The translations under genes and the position numbers were made by a program. 64,000 bases of DNA from Chamaecrista fasciculata (lineage: Eukaryota; Streptophyta; Magnoliopsida; Fabales; Fabaceae), in assembly GCA_003254925.1 (NCBI GenBank), contig QANZ01017357.1, positions 34,020 to 98,019 of the forward strand, given 5' to 3'. The notes under the pieces are model-generated. The model saw only the letters and a program-made list of their open reading frames with translations. It was not told where the DNA came from and made no database searches. Numbering within the stretch: position 1 is the first letter of the stretch; every line of letters starts with the position of its first letter. Positions 51,201 through 63,593 of this stretch are shown here, in pieces.

Positions 51201-54200
51201 TGGAAGACCATGCCAAAAAAGAAATCCCCTTAGATTTTTACCTCATTCTGTAAGTACTTTATATAAATGAAACTTTTTTATCAGTTAATATTTTCTGTCT
51301 TGTCTATATCTCTGTCTTGTCTTTTCCCACCTAGTGGGAAAAGGCTTTGGTTGTTGTTGTTGTCTATATTTCATATGGTATACTTGGAAATTTTTCCTTA
51401 GGGCTAGAAATTGTAGCTTAAAATGTTATAGAAATCCAACTCCACACCTCTTTTATTTTTCTTTTCCCGGCATCCTCTACTCGACAAAGACTTGGAATAT
51501 GCTGAGGAGTGGGGACCTCGGGAGGTGCCAACAGTTCAACGCTTTGTGCAGAAAGGTGACACAAATATAGGAAGCGTGGAGAGACCTTAGATTAGATACT
51601 GAACCAAAGTAGAAAATGTTGAAAACTTAACACGTGTATCAGTAAAATTCATAGGATATATTTGTTACTACCATAATGGGAATGGTAGCATGGGTGAACT
51701 TTTGGTATTTCTTTGGTTTTTATAGTGTCTAGGAAATACAGTTCATGTGTCCCTGCTCACCAAGGTGATGACAAAGCCAGGTCTAGTCTACTAGAGTTAT
51801 CACCACTCTCATCTCTACCCGAAGTTTCCTCAACCACCTTGCCAAATCTTATTTTTAGGTTTATCAGGTGCAATCAATATGAGTAATAATCTCTGTACTC
51901 TTGAAAAATCGTAGACTTCCCGGGAAGATACTTGTAACAACATTTGGTCTACCTTCAGAAGTACCTTTCGGTTTTGAAGGAAAATTATAAATTAGAAAGA
52001 GCCGTTTCTCATAGAAGATTCTAGTATTTGGACAAATGCAGAAAGGGTAATAGATTGAAGGTTCCAAAGAGACTGGGAAATCTGCAGCTTCTATGTTTTG
52101 ATCAAAATTCAAATAGTAAAAGGTCAGAAAATCATTTTTTTTATTTTTTTTTTATTTTTGAAAAAAGGGAAATTGAAGATGGATGACAAATATTGGGGTT
52201 AATGCCATTGACAGAGGTGTTTAATCTTGCCAGGAATACCAAACTGAACAAGTCTCCACCACAATCTTTTCCTTTATGACCTTTTCTTTTCTATTTGGGT
52301 TGATAAAGAAAGGTCTTAGCTCACTAGATGATCACTTGTAACCCATTCTCGGCTAGTGGAATTCCTCATGATGTTTCTCAGTCTTGGGGGCGTGGCTGAC
52401 TGATAAATATTCTAAGTGGAGATAAGAGCAATACTAGATTAACAAGCTTGAATTGAAGTGATGCACACACCAAGGAGAAAAATGCATCCTACTAAATTGT
52501 ATTGCTGGAAAAGTAGTATATTAGAGGATTGTACAGAAAAAGAGGTGGATAAAATATTTTTCCTGAACAAAAACACTTAGAACTCTGAAAATTTGAACAA
52601 GCTTACAAAAGATGGCTTTACAATCCCTCTGTATCTGTATTCTGTCATTTTTTTTAAAATTTCTCACCATAAATAACACTAAATTACAGCAACTAACTTC
52701 TCTTGTTACTGCTGTCAAAATCTCTAACTCTAATCAGTAGGAACTATATACTTCCCAAAGCCTTGCACTAATTAATCATTTCTCAGTGATCTTAATTAGG
52801 AAAGAATGCGCTGACATCAACTGGACCTCGAATGATTTTCTCTGACTGATATTTAAAGTTGGATCATTATTGATCTTTCTTTAATACCTTGCTGTTTAAG
52901 GTCAAATTTATCTATTTAGATTCTTGATTAGCAAACTTTCTGCACAGGTGCCACTATTTGAAGCTTTCTATCTTTTTAAAGTGGTTCTACCACATAGAAA
53001 AGCAATCGCATGTCATATATTGATACATCATAGATTTAATTGTATATCAGCATCTAAATTGTCAAGATATTACCATACGTCACCGCTAATTAGATGAAGA
53101 TGTGCATTGCACACTATTGCATTTTCTTTATTGATAATTTCTATTTTATTAAAAAAATCAATTCTCTTATACTTTAATATGTCAATACCAGAGGAGTTAA
53201 ATGTAATGATTCAGCAACTGATATCAAGAAGGCATACCATAAGGCGGCTCTCAGACACCATCCAGACAAGGTTTGGGTCTTTTTGTGTAATTTATTTTCT
53301 TTAACCTATATTTTATAAAGTTTTAAGATATTTTAGAAAAAATTTCTCTTATGCTGCTGGTTTGAATTTAGGCTGGTCAGTTGCTGGTTAGAAGTGAGGT
53401 TGGAGATGAAGGCCAAATCTGGAAGGAAATTTCGCAAGAGGTGTACAAGGATGCTGATAGACTTTTCAAAATGATTGGAGAGGCTTATGCTGTGCTTTCT
53501 GATACCACCAAGGTATATTTCGCAAGATAATTGCAATCTGATGATTTATTGCATTGTTCTTAAGTTTTCATATTTTGTTTGCCTTTGACTTAAATGTTTA
53601 CAATTCGGAAGTGGACAGAGATAGAAGATAGGTGATAATTTAATGGCTTACTATTATGTATTCTTTAACCTTGTAGTATATAATAAGTAGCATACCCTCT
53701 TTGGGTACCATACACACTTCTGAAAAATTCTAGTGCATTCATCCATTGAGATTTTTATTAGTTTCTTCAAGTTGGAGGAAGCACGTCATGCTGTTAGGTT
53801 ATAACGGATGTCCCATGTCTTATACTTTCTTTTTTGTCTACATCTATTACTATTATTAAAACAAAAATATAAAATATTATTTCGTATATTTATATTTTTT
53901 TATTAATTCTATTGTTTTTCTCATATTTTCGTTCATCAAAGATGAGTGATGACGTGCTAATTTTTTTGGGATAAATCAGACCCATTCTGAGTGGTTTTGC
54001 AAAGTCTTTTTTGGTAGCAAGTGACAGTCTGACAGAGACGTGTCTCTTTTTTTTCTGATTATATACTGTCGAGAAATCTAGAATTATTAAGAACCATCTT
54101 ATTTCTTATTTTATCATTATCTTTTAGGATTAGAAATTTATTTGCTATTATCATTATCTTTATCAAATAGGATTAGATTAGATTTCTTCAGTTATTATCT

Positions 54201-54644
54201 TTTTCAAATAGGTTTAGGATTCCTAAGTTGATTATGAATTTATTTCTCTTAAGTCGTTGTAAACCTTTTGTTCAGAGCGAATAGTAGTTGAGTGTTGTTG
54301 AATTTCTTTCTTGCTCCGCTGATTTCTACTTTTTTGGTGGTGTATAGACAACTTGAAAAATTGAGTGTAGTTGAGTTCACTAATTTTTGAAATATTTTCT
54401 ATTATGCAATAGTAGTTTTTAAAATTGATTAATTGCTTTCTATGAATAGCGCTCGGACTATGATTTTGAAGAGGAAATAAGAAAAGCTAAGGAAAGCAGC
54501 AGAGGTGGCTCGGGTAGAAGATCTTCTGATGTTTATGGGTTTGGAAGACAATATGATGGTTATAGATATTCTGAGAGAAGTTCTGGTAGACGACATGGAC
54601 GAGAACAATGGAAGACATATGGAAATTCGTATTCTCGATGGTAA
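45205..54644 (+). CDS. TPR protein with C-terminal J domain (DNAJC7-like; Arabidopsis TPR15/16 class)
   Basis: Eleven exons (45205-47615, 47780-48019, 48112-48241, 48491-48643, 48812-49047, 49155-49224, 49997-50203, 51014-51249, 53192-53270, 53372-53512, 54450-54644) join in frame to 1365 residues. Exon 1 encodes a disordered Ser/Asn-rich region of about 800 residues with repeated FVFG-like motifs at residues 168, 216, 267 and 318. TPR units occupy about 805-1190 (GNQAYKDGDLSKAEDFY; NAGNEYFKLGKYTEAVEQY). The J domain starts near 1222 (LDFYLILG) and keeps its HPD at 1251-1253. A long insert follows before SDYDFEEEIR. Such proteins are Hsp70/Hsp90 co-chaperones; the TPRs bind chaperone C-termini and the J domain stimulates Hsp70 ATPase. 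Intron 7 holds an RTE fragment. The stop codon overlaps a strong donor sequence, GATG/GTAAGA. Confidence 0.92.
48679..48721 (-). mobile_element. micro-insertion with perfect 13-bp duplication in intron 4 of the TPR/J gene
   Basis: TCATCTTTATGCC occurs at 48679-48691 and 48709-48721. On the minus strand the insert is GTTTACC and ten A. Confidence 0.7.
50300..50700 (+). mobile_element. 3' fragment of an RTE-clade LINE in intron 7
   Basis: The frame from 50298 resembles the extreme C-terminal part of plant RTE-type reverse transcriptases: RMLQWMSGYTRKDKIKNE, RLRWFEHVQRRP and, after a stop at about 50577, DRTRWRQLIYIADPT. It ends with a CTACTTAGTGGGAAAAGGC tail typical of these elements. It is 5'-truncated and broken by stops. 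Confidence 0.75.
51301..51372 (+). mobile_element. 48-bp RTE 3'-end insertion with 12-bp duplication, intron 8
   Basis: TGTCTATATCTC and TGTCTATATTTC (11 of 12) flank an insert that contains CTAGTGGGAAAAGGCTTTGG followed by TTG repeats, the same 3' terminus as the fragment at 50670-50695. It is a nearly fully truncated RTE copy. Confidence 0.7.
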
Positions 54645-55578
54645 GACTTAAGTGACACATAAGGGACCATTGTACCAACACCTGTGCAATTTAAAGCTAG
54701 GTCCTTCTCATTGTCGTTCATTTTTTATGAAGACCTTGGTCTCCTCATGATGTGAAATAAGTGGGTTGAGACTGCTCTCTCAGGTAATAATTCTTTCTAT
54801 ACTTGGTCTTATTGAAAGTGACTCAAACCATTCTCTAAATAAGATTTTATTTAGATACTGCAGGCAAGGACTATATAAGAAGCGATGTAGCTTCAAGCAG
54901 CCAATAACTAATGGATTGAGAAGATAGGTGAAAAAAAAAAATCTTGGTTTGATCAAATACAAATTGAATGACCGAGCTGAAAATTATATCTCGGATGTAA
55001 TCAATTTCTTTTTTGGGTATGGAAGAGTTAAACACCATTCTTTAACTTGTTACCCAACAATTGACTAGTCCACTATATCTAATATTAATGGGCATGTATG
55101 TAATACGATTATTAAAGGAAACAATGTATTGATTCAATAGCTTATTTTATATATATATATATATTGGTACTAGATGCCATTTAATATTTACTACAAATGT
55201 ATTAAATCTAGTTGGACACTTCACATTTCTTGTGCTAACAAATGCCTCAGCATTCAAATTAATGTTTTAAAGTAAAGTGCCTCACAAGTATTCACACCGA
55301 AAAATGACAAGTTTTTTAGAAATTTCCTTGAGACGCTTAGTAAGTTTATTTCCATATAACATTTTTCTGAGAAATATATGTTAAACTAGGAAAAATCTGA
55401 AGCTTTATCATTACAATCACATAGGAACATGAGCTGGACACAATACGAGGATAAAAGTTATAATAAAGTCTTAATTGTAAAAGTTATGAACAGTATTGTA
55501 CAAAAGCTGGCAAACTCCAAATAATACAGCATTAGCAACACCATTTACCAAGGCGACCAACAACGGGCCGTTACTTTC
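54645..55578. other. convergent intergenic region between the TPR/J gene and the CML gene
   Basis: It holds the 3' untranslated regions of the two genes and a TA microsatellite at about 55145-55165. No gene was seen. Confidence 0.5.
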
Positions 55579-58500
55579 CTAAGCGATGACAAAAGGAAGA
55601 ACAGTGAGCATAAACGCCTCATAGGTGAAGGTTGCAGAGCCAGAGTACATGGTATCCTTCTCCTTGAATTTCTCACTTAGCCCCTGCAATATCAATATTT
55701 ATTCACATTATCATTTGAGAGTTGAGAACATAGATCAAATTGAGAATAACACAAATCTGTATGATTGATTGATTGATTATGAAAAATAAGAACATGATGA
55801 TAATAACATCCAGATAAAACAACAGATGATGTGATAAGGAAATGTCCAACCAACGAAACCTCCTCCAACAACAAAATGTAGAACATGCTGGGACAAGGAA
55901 ATACAATTTCATGTGTCAAGCGTTTGGGTACTATTCACGATCATTTCGAATTTATATATATGGGGTAAACTTGAACTCAATTCTCTTCTATAAAATTGGG
56001 ACAGAGTGAGATAATTTATCCATCAAATTTTACTTTATACTTTTCTCTCTATTTCTTTTTATCTTTTGCTCACTTTGTTATGTAAAATACTTCAAAGAAT
56101 CCTATCCCTTAAAACACTTGTTCTTATTTAACACATTCTTAATAACAAACCAAACGAACAAATATTAATTTTTGATAAAATTAAATAAGCAAAATTTTCA
56201 AATCCTCGCTCTAAAATCAAACAGTTCTATAAGCAATCTCTCAGTCTACTAAATACTAAGCCACGGCATAATAAGTTTAGCAATGCTCACGCTCTAGCTG
56301 CCATTTTGTTTCGTTTCTTTCCTTGGGACTCGGGAGTGCTACTACAGCTATAGATATAGGCATATGCTTAACGTATGGTAAGATTCATTCGTAAAAATTT
56401 GGAAGCAGATAGAAATAGTATATGAAAAATCATTGCAAAAGCCAAGAAAATCGTGATTCAAATTGAGTTGGAAGTCTCACCTTAACAATAAGACAACACC
56501 TGCATTAGCAGAAAAGGAAAAGAGAAATGAATCAGCACAAGAAGATTCACTATATGCAGGACAGCGAGAGTTTCTATAGCTAACAAGTAAATCGATACAA
56601 GTATAGTAGAACCATACTCAATGAAATTGTCATATTCTACGGCCTTGCTTTTTCCACCAGTTTTGTCAAACTTGGAGACTAGCAAATCCAAAACCACAGG
56701 TGAAACATTAAACCCCATACTCAGTAGAGCTTCTCGCAACTCCGAGGAATCAATTTTGCCACTCCTGTCCTTATCAAATCTCTCAAAAATGGCCTAATAT
56801 AATAGAAAATCGGAACTTTATCAGAAGAGACCAAAAAAATTGTCAACTTGTATTAACATTAGGAAGTTACCCTCCAGTTCTGCAGACTATAAAATAGAGA
56901 AGTGAATTCCTTGGGTCCTGCAATGAGATGACTAGAATTCAAACAGTGAAGGTCAATGAGTAGCAATATTCAACAAGTAAACAACACAATAAGGGGACTA
57001 CGGCCAGATTTTAGTGATTTTTGTTAGGCCAAATATTCATATTGGTTTCAAGTCCCAACAATATGGGATAGATATCAAATAACTCCTAAATGTTTCATTT
57101 GTTTCAGATTGATCTACATGTTTCTATGAGTTTTCACTATTGAAGTCGGAATATATCTCTCTTGTTTTAAGTTTGAATGTAACAAGTCTAGAATGATTGG
57201 TTATTTTTAACGAGTTCTTTTCCTATCCAATTGGAAAAGTTATCAAACAAGATTAAATTGAGTTTTAAAATAAGTGGAGTTGGCCATATCTCGTTCCCCA
57301 TTTGAATGTGATGAATTCAAAACTGTATTAGTTTTGAAGAGTTTTTTCTATAACTAATAGAGACGGTTGGCAAAGAAGATTAAATTGTTCTCAAAAAATA
57401 TAAAATATTTATCTTTCATGATTTTTCACTTTTAGTTGGATATTTTATACTTCCAAGCCATGATTTGAAATTGTTTATCAACCATCCTAACTGAGTATAG
57501 AAAGAACCCTCGAACAATAATATAGTTCACGTATGATCACAACCACCATATATATATTAGGGGTAACAAATAAACAATTCATGTGCTGAATAAGAAAACC
57601 TCTAATGCAAATTTTCAATTCCTAGACTCCTGATTATTATATATAAAGTGTAGACAGTATACGTAGTATTAAACTGCTTCCTAATCCTAATCTTACCATC
57701 TCAAACCAAATAAACAATTTATATGCTGAATAAGAAAACATCTAATGCAAATTTTCAGTTCCTGACTCTTGATATAATATGATTGGTTTGAGATTGTAAG
57801 CTAAGGACTAGGAAGCAGTTTAATTTTACGTATACTGTCTCCAGTCCACTTTATTATGTTGTTAGATTCAAACCTAATAAACCCAGTGACCAGTGGACCC
57901 CAGGGTCCCTATTGTGGGATCCACAAGCAGCAAATGTAAGTAATGACTAATGAGAATCTGAGATTCCGCTATGGCCTGTGGTCCAACACAACCTTGAAAT
58001 TTGAATATGGCAATTGACAGATGATGCCCTCATCAATTCGTGCTAAATGAGAAAAGAATGAGGGCGTTATGGTCATTTGGCCGCATGCATACAAGCCTGC
58101 ACGGATGCAACATGGGGCCCACTAAGATCCACCGGTAACCGTCTTTTCCGACGATCTCTGCGGCGGAGAGATCGCACAATTGACTGAGCTCCGCTAAAAA
58201 GATCTTCTCGTCCGGCTAAGCTAGAACTAGAAGAAAACCTAACTTCCCCAAATCTAAATCGCATTGCAAAATAAATCAACGGAAAACCAAATAGGAGAGA
58301 TTAATGCTACGACAATAATATATATATATACCAATCTTCCTGGCGTTGGTGTTGGTAAAGTGATGCATGAGAAGATGAACCGTCCTCAGACTAAAGCTCT
58401 GGCTATAAGAAGTGAGCGCCATTTGCAATTCCTTGTCGTCGATCTGCCCGCTGCCGTCGTGGTCCGCCAATTGGAAGCACGCGACGACGTTCGGATCGGT

Positions 58501-58821
58501 GCCGGGAGGGAACGCCGACGGAACCAAGGACGCGAAGGGGCTCGGGTACGGCGGCGCCGACGACGGCTGGTATCCGCCGCCGCCGCCGTAGGGCTGGGAA
58601 TGATCCTTGGGGGGTTTGTTGTGTGCGGAGGAGGAAGAGTAGGGACCACCGTACTGCTCGTAAGGGCTGCTTTGGCCATGTGAGGGCGCCGGAGCGCCGT
58701 AGGGATTGCCGGAGTAAGGTTGAGCAGTCGGCGGAGCGCCGTAGGGTTGCGACGGCGATGGATGTGCGCCGTAACCGTACCCGTATCCGTAACCGTGAGG
58801 CTGGTTCGGATAACCTGACAT
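55579..58821 (-). CDS. penta-EF-hand calcium-binding protein (CML49/50-like)
   Basis: Five exons on the minus strand (58821-58332, 56917-56871, 56793-56618, 56499-56481, 55683-55579) give 278 residues. The N-terminal 110 residues are rich in Gly, Tyr, Pro and Ser, with a GYGYGYGYG run, as in penta-EF-hand proteins of the sorcin and ALG-2 type. EF-hand 1 has a full loop, DHDGSGQIDDKE (120-131), as does EF-hand 2, DKDRSGKIDSSE (186-197). The third is degenerate (FDKTGGKSKAVEYDNF), and the rest lacks clear calcium loops, as usual for this class. The protein ends TVLPFVIA, as I recall for CML49/50. Exon 4 is only 19 nt long and restores frame exactly. Role: a calcium sensor that may associate with membranes; partners are unknown. 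Confidence 0.9.
57030..57480 (-). mobile_element. dispersed foldback family, degraded reverse copy in CML intron 1
   Basis: It contains CTTGTTTTAAGTTTGAATG and AACGAGTTCTTTTCC, the reverse complements of phrases in the copies at 23499 and 43577. The boundaries are approximate. Confidence 0.5.
57568..57840. repeat. direct-plus-inverted repeat (long hairpin) in CML intron 1
   Basis: The arms 57652-57708 and 57784-57840 are reverse complements over 57 nt with about 51 matches, for example AGACAGTATACGTA with TACGTATACTGTCT. The 75-nt loop, 57709-57783, is itself a copy of 57568-57634 (phrase GCTGAATAAGAAAAC in both). The order is therefore unit, arm, unit, reversed arm. Confidence 0.75.
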
Positions 58822-60107
58822 GTTTGAACGGACAAGGGAATAGAAAGATGCAATGTGGGTTGGCTGATGAATGACGATTGAAAGTCGCCAGAGATTATTA
58901 CTAAATATTTAATTTATTGAGTGAGTCTCTAGTCTGTAAGAAATAAGAATCCGGAAACAGCGTAAAAAATTTGTGGTGAACAAGATCCATTCACTTCAAA
59001 ATACCTTTTTAATTAAGCTAATATTCAAGATCCAACGTCGTCGATTGAAGGGCCATAATAATGAGGGAGGCTAACAAATTCCTTGTATTTGCATTCTTAC
59101 ATTCATGTGGCCTTTATTTTATTAGGGACGGCACTTTAGTTTTTTCCTCTTAAGATATTCATCCTAGGATTTTCTCCAGTGAGAGAGATAGAGGCAGATT
59201 TTATACATTAATTATAATAAGCTAAAGTGCACTTTTGGTCCCATAATTTTGACAAAGGTTTCAATTTGGTCCCCTAACTTTCTCTGTTTCCAAGTTTCAA
59301 ATTCTGAACTTGTGGTCTCAAGTATTAAGATTTTTGTACTTGTGGTTTTTATATTTCTCTCTCAAGAATTTGAAGAGATATTCTCTAGATTCTGGAGATT
59401 ATTTGTCTGATTCTGTTCTATCACTCTCAGTTTTCACATTTCCTTAATTATTTCTATTGGGGTTCTATCAAAATCTGGAAAAAAAAAAAAACAAATAAGT
59501 GAGAAAAGTTTGTTCCTGCGATGGGGATGGGAAAAGGATGGAGAAAATTTTACATAAATTGATCTGGACAAATCACAATACAGATTATTTTTCAAATGCA
59601 ATTGAGATTGTCGTTAGAAACAGGAAATTGCTATATATGAGGGTCGTTATTCATAAGTATGGACATTCCTACTTTCTTAGGAACAAATTAAGCAGTGCAT
59701 TGTTTAGCTAGAATAAGGCGAACAGGAACCATATTGTCTATTATTGGTTTAGTTACAAACAATAATGTTAAGAAATAGTTCGTTCAATTTTATCTACTGA
59801 TCAGAGTTCATAAGTAGCAAATTTCAATCCCATTTTCATCCGTTAACATTATCCTATTATAACTTATTCCTAGAGGAGGTGCCTTTTCTCCTCATGGTTT
59901 TATTTAGATTTTTTTTTTATTTGGTGGGAGGTTTTATTTTGATTTTATATATTAAAAAAAACACAATGAGCAAAACACAGTTGAGCAAACATTATTATTC
60001 CGAAGTCGACAGAACCCATGACATCAGTCACAAGCAAAAAGCCAAAGCTAGGTTAATTCAGTCCACAGAGGATGGAATAGTTCAAGAACTTTTAAAGTGC
60101 ACTAAAT
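58822..60107. other. intergenic DNA between the CML promoter and the 3' end of SFGH
   Basis: It contains the CML promoter side, a repeat-like phrase at about 59224-59290 (TTTTGGTCCCATAATTTTGA) and one micro-insertion. The short open frames at 59499 and 59879 show no family features. Confidence 0.5.
59896..59946 (-). mobile_element. micro-insertion with 17-bp duplication
   Basis: GGTTTTATTTAGATTTT and GGTTTTATTTTGATTTT (about 15 of 17) flank a minus-strand insert TCCCACCAAATAAAAAA. Confidence 0.45.
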
Positions 60108-63100
60108 TTAATTAAGCCTAAGAGCTTGAGCATGATGGCGGATGTGATCATCTATGAAGGTGGCGATGAAATAGAAAGAGTGATCATAACCAGGTTGAAG
60201 CCGTAAGAGCAGCGGAACATTGGCATTCCTGCATGCCTCTTCGAACTTGTGAGGCAGCAATTGCTCCTGCAGAAATTTGTCATCATCCCCCTGAAAATGT
60301 ACACCAGTTAAAAGAGGTGAAAACAAAGAAGAACTCGGCGAATGAAAACAAGATACATGTTTACCAATGGAAACCTCAGTGTGTTTGACAGACCAGACAC
60401 TGCTGCTAAAACTGGATTTCTTAAACAGAACCCTATGAAGTACAATCATTCTAGTAAAACACCATGAGATACCAGCAACTGAAAGTTTGTCCCTCTCGAG
60501 GTATCTTTTATAAGTCTTAATGAAGTTTTCCTCTAACAACAAAATGTCTAGGTTACCTGATCAATCAAGATGGTGGCATGCACATCACGGGAGTTCGTTA
60601 TCAGACAAGTGGCATCATAATCCTGCAATTTTCAATCAAAGTTGTTATCATGAAATATTATGAACTTAAAGTAGAATATAATATATACCAGATTCTCCTC
60701 AAAATTACCTCCCAATCAGATTTATTGCCACCAAGATAATTCGTAAATGCCTTCTGTCCCCAAGGGCAATTTATAGGGTTTGCAATGGGTGCAAACGCAG
60801 AAACTGACTGGAATCAAGAAAGCAAAGGGAAAAGGAAGAGAAAAAAAATTAGAATGAAAAAGTCTTTTAATTTCCTTAAAATGACAAAATACAGTTATGT
60901 TGCATCTGGGGATGAAATTCCACAAAATAAAAACTCCAAACAGAAGAAAATTAAGTCTCAGTTCATATCACTGCTTCAACTTTTTGAAAAACATAAAAGG
61001 GCCTTACTCAAGGTTGCAACAGATCTATTTCATAATAAAGACATAAAGTTTAATGTATGTTGCATATTCTCATTAATACAGTTTCTTGAGAAGTGTTAAG
61101 AAGAAAAGATTCAAGGATGAATTAAGACGTTTTGCCACCACAAAGAGAAGAAAAACAAGGAACTAAAAATGTATTCATAGAATCCATTAATTCAGAAAGC
61201 ACTGAAGCAAAGTTGCAGCTAGCCAGAAATACAACAATGGCTAGAAAAACTTTTTCACTTTTACTGTTGTTTTTTATATTGACAAACTTGGGCCTGTAAA
61301 GCCATAGACACCACAGGAAACAAGCTTTTTATTGTTCTTTTATCTTAAGAAATTAAAACCACCAAATGCACATCATCAGTCATCCTCTAAAGAAACTCAC
61401 TTCCTCCTGTAATGACACATTAATTCCCACATATCTAGACATCATCCTGTAAATTATAAACAGAGAATACTGAGTTGCACAGTATTTGTAAAACCCAAAA
61501 TGCAATAATAGATGGTCCACAACCAAAGCACACTAGCTCATAAAATGCAGGAGATATCCATGAGAGGAAGAAAAAAAGGCAGGGGGCGGGGGAGTGGACA
61601 GAAAATGTGCCAACGTGACACAACTACTACAGAAAGTGAATAACTTCCTAACCTTGAATTTTGTGTTGCAAGTTATTTCAATATAGACTATTCACTATTC
61701 AGTGCTCCCAAAAACAAATAATAATTTTCACTCCTTAGTACATCAAAACCTACAATAAGTTTCCAATTGCATAATCACCAATACCTTATACTTGTCCAGA
61801 TTTTTCAAGTAGATTGTTAAAGCACCATGCCCTCCCATAGAATGACCAAATATAGATTCTTTTGATGTGTCAAGCTGAGGAAAATTATCAGTTAGAAGTT
61901 TTGGTAGTTCCTTGACAACATAGTCATACATGCGCCAATTCTTCCACTTCTCTTGTGTAGCATTGACATAAAATCCAGCACCTGTTCCAGAATGGGTATA
62001 TGCATGGTAGCATACACAGAAATACAGATGTGCAAGCAAGTAACATTAGTACATAAATAAATAAATATGCATATAAAATAACAACTCTCAATTAGCAAGT
62101 AACATATCCTCTGTAAACATCACTGTAAAGAAGACATTTCTGTAAAGAAATTATTTAATAACAGTTACCAACTCATCTAAATATAACTGTTATCTAAACC
62201 TTGTAGGTGATAAAGTTGTACAACATTAGTGTCTTCAAAACAAAAATAAACTTCCTCAACCTAAAAAAGGGGACGAAGCAGAAAGATCCCAAACGGGCTG
62301 AAACTGTGAAGGTGGATGACACGAGTTAACATGTGTCTTATGAACAAACGGTGCGTATGTGTACATTCTTTGGGTCTCTATACGCATTAATGCATTTTAG
62401 TACTCTTCTCATCAACATTTGTAAACAGAACAATAATAGCAACAAGAACAACTAAAAGGCGATGCTGGCATACCTACACCAAAGTCCCAACTGTCTGCTT
62501 CTCCTTCCACATTTAGGCCTCCTGTATTATAAAGTTAAAATTCAGAACAAAGCTGCATCCCATCTTGGAGTTCAGTTACAATGAAAATACATTCCATAAT
62601 TATATAGTTACACTTACATCTAAAAGCAGAATTAGCGATTGTGAAACTACGTAAAGAAACTAGCAACTCATGGTCAGCTAAAAATTGAATGGGTTGAAGT
62701 GCAGCAAACTTACTTGGAGATGTATCTGGGGCAATCAAAGCAATACCCTCACTTGAAGCTGCACGTTGAGCTCCGGCCTTAGTTATAAAATTCTCGTCCG
62801 TGCAAGTGAGACCAGACAGCCAGTAAAGGACCTTCTCAAAATGAAACCAAAACCTTCTAATCATCACATACCAAATGGAACCCAATTCGCATGCGGGTAA
62901 AATAAGTGCTACATAAATTCTTGAGATTTTGAAGATACCTCTGGATCAATATACTTGAAGCAAACATACCAATAAACAGTTACTGATTAATAGGTCTAAA
63001 AATAAACCAACTAATGTCAATGTACTCATTTTTCGACTGTGAGGTCCTTTGAAAGTTAATTTCATTTCCCCGATAACTACAATGTTGAGCTCGTTTATCT

Positions 63101-63405
63101 CTGAGTCCAAATTTAATAATTCGTTCACAATAAATTCAAGAAAATGGCCAGCAAAAGGGAATGATTCAGTACTACCATCTCAGATAAACGAACATCGATT
63201 GCACAGAGTAGAGGTTGCAACCTTAGAATGATGAAATGAGAAAAGGCGAGGGACTCACAGGGAATTTATGAGAAGGAGAAGGAGAAGGAGGGAAGTAGAT
63301 GTGGAAGGTCATGGAGCAGCCGAGCGTTGGGCTAAAATGTTTGAACCGCTTGTTGTAACCACCGAACATCTTGGCGCTGTTGATCTCTGTGGGTTTGGTT
63401 TCCAT
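60108..63405 (-). CDS. SFGH: S-formylglutathione hydrolase (esterase D family)
   Basis: Seven exons on the minus strand (63405-63259, 62831-62714, 62521-62474, 61981-61785, 60807-60709, 60622-60557, 60290-60108) give 285 residues, one more than I recall for the Arabidopsis enzyme. It hydrolyses S-formylglutathione to glutathione and formate, the last glutathione-dependent step of formaldehyde detoxification, in the cytosol. The nucleophile is Ser152 in GHSMGGHGA. The acid lies in the DDD stretch at 227-229 and the base is His262 in GYDHSFYF. A conserved Cys59 sits in [11 protein letters not shown], the redox-sensitive site of the family. There is no targeting peptide. I chose the ATG at 63405 because [16 protein letters not shown] matches the family start; an upstream in-frame ATG at 63447 adds 14 residues without family support. 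Confidence 0.95.
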
Positions 63406-63593
63406 GATTGTGCGATTAGGTTTCTTTCTTTCTCTCTCTAGCTTCAAAGTTCAAACAGAACGAACTGCGATCGTTTTGCTACTCTGAACTCCTCAGATTT
63501 TCAAGCGTCTCTCTCTTTATCTATCCCTAAACGAAGAAGTGAGCACGATACGCGTGTTTCAATCTCCGTAATATTTAGTTAAGGGAAATGATT

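Noticed and set aside
54100..54370. LTR-like phrases in intron 10 of the TPR/J gene (AAGTCGTTGTAAACC, tandem AAATAGG-TTAG phrases)
   Set aside because: No TG/CA boundaries, primer site or duplication could be found, so I do not list it as an element.
58264..58853. Long open frames on both strands overlapping CML exon 1
   Set aside because: They arise from the GC-rich, repetitive Gly/Tyr/Pro codons of the real exon; only the minus-strand frame at 58821 continues into the EF-hand exons.
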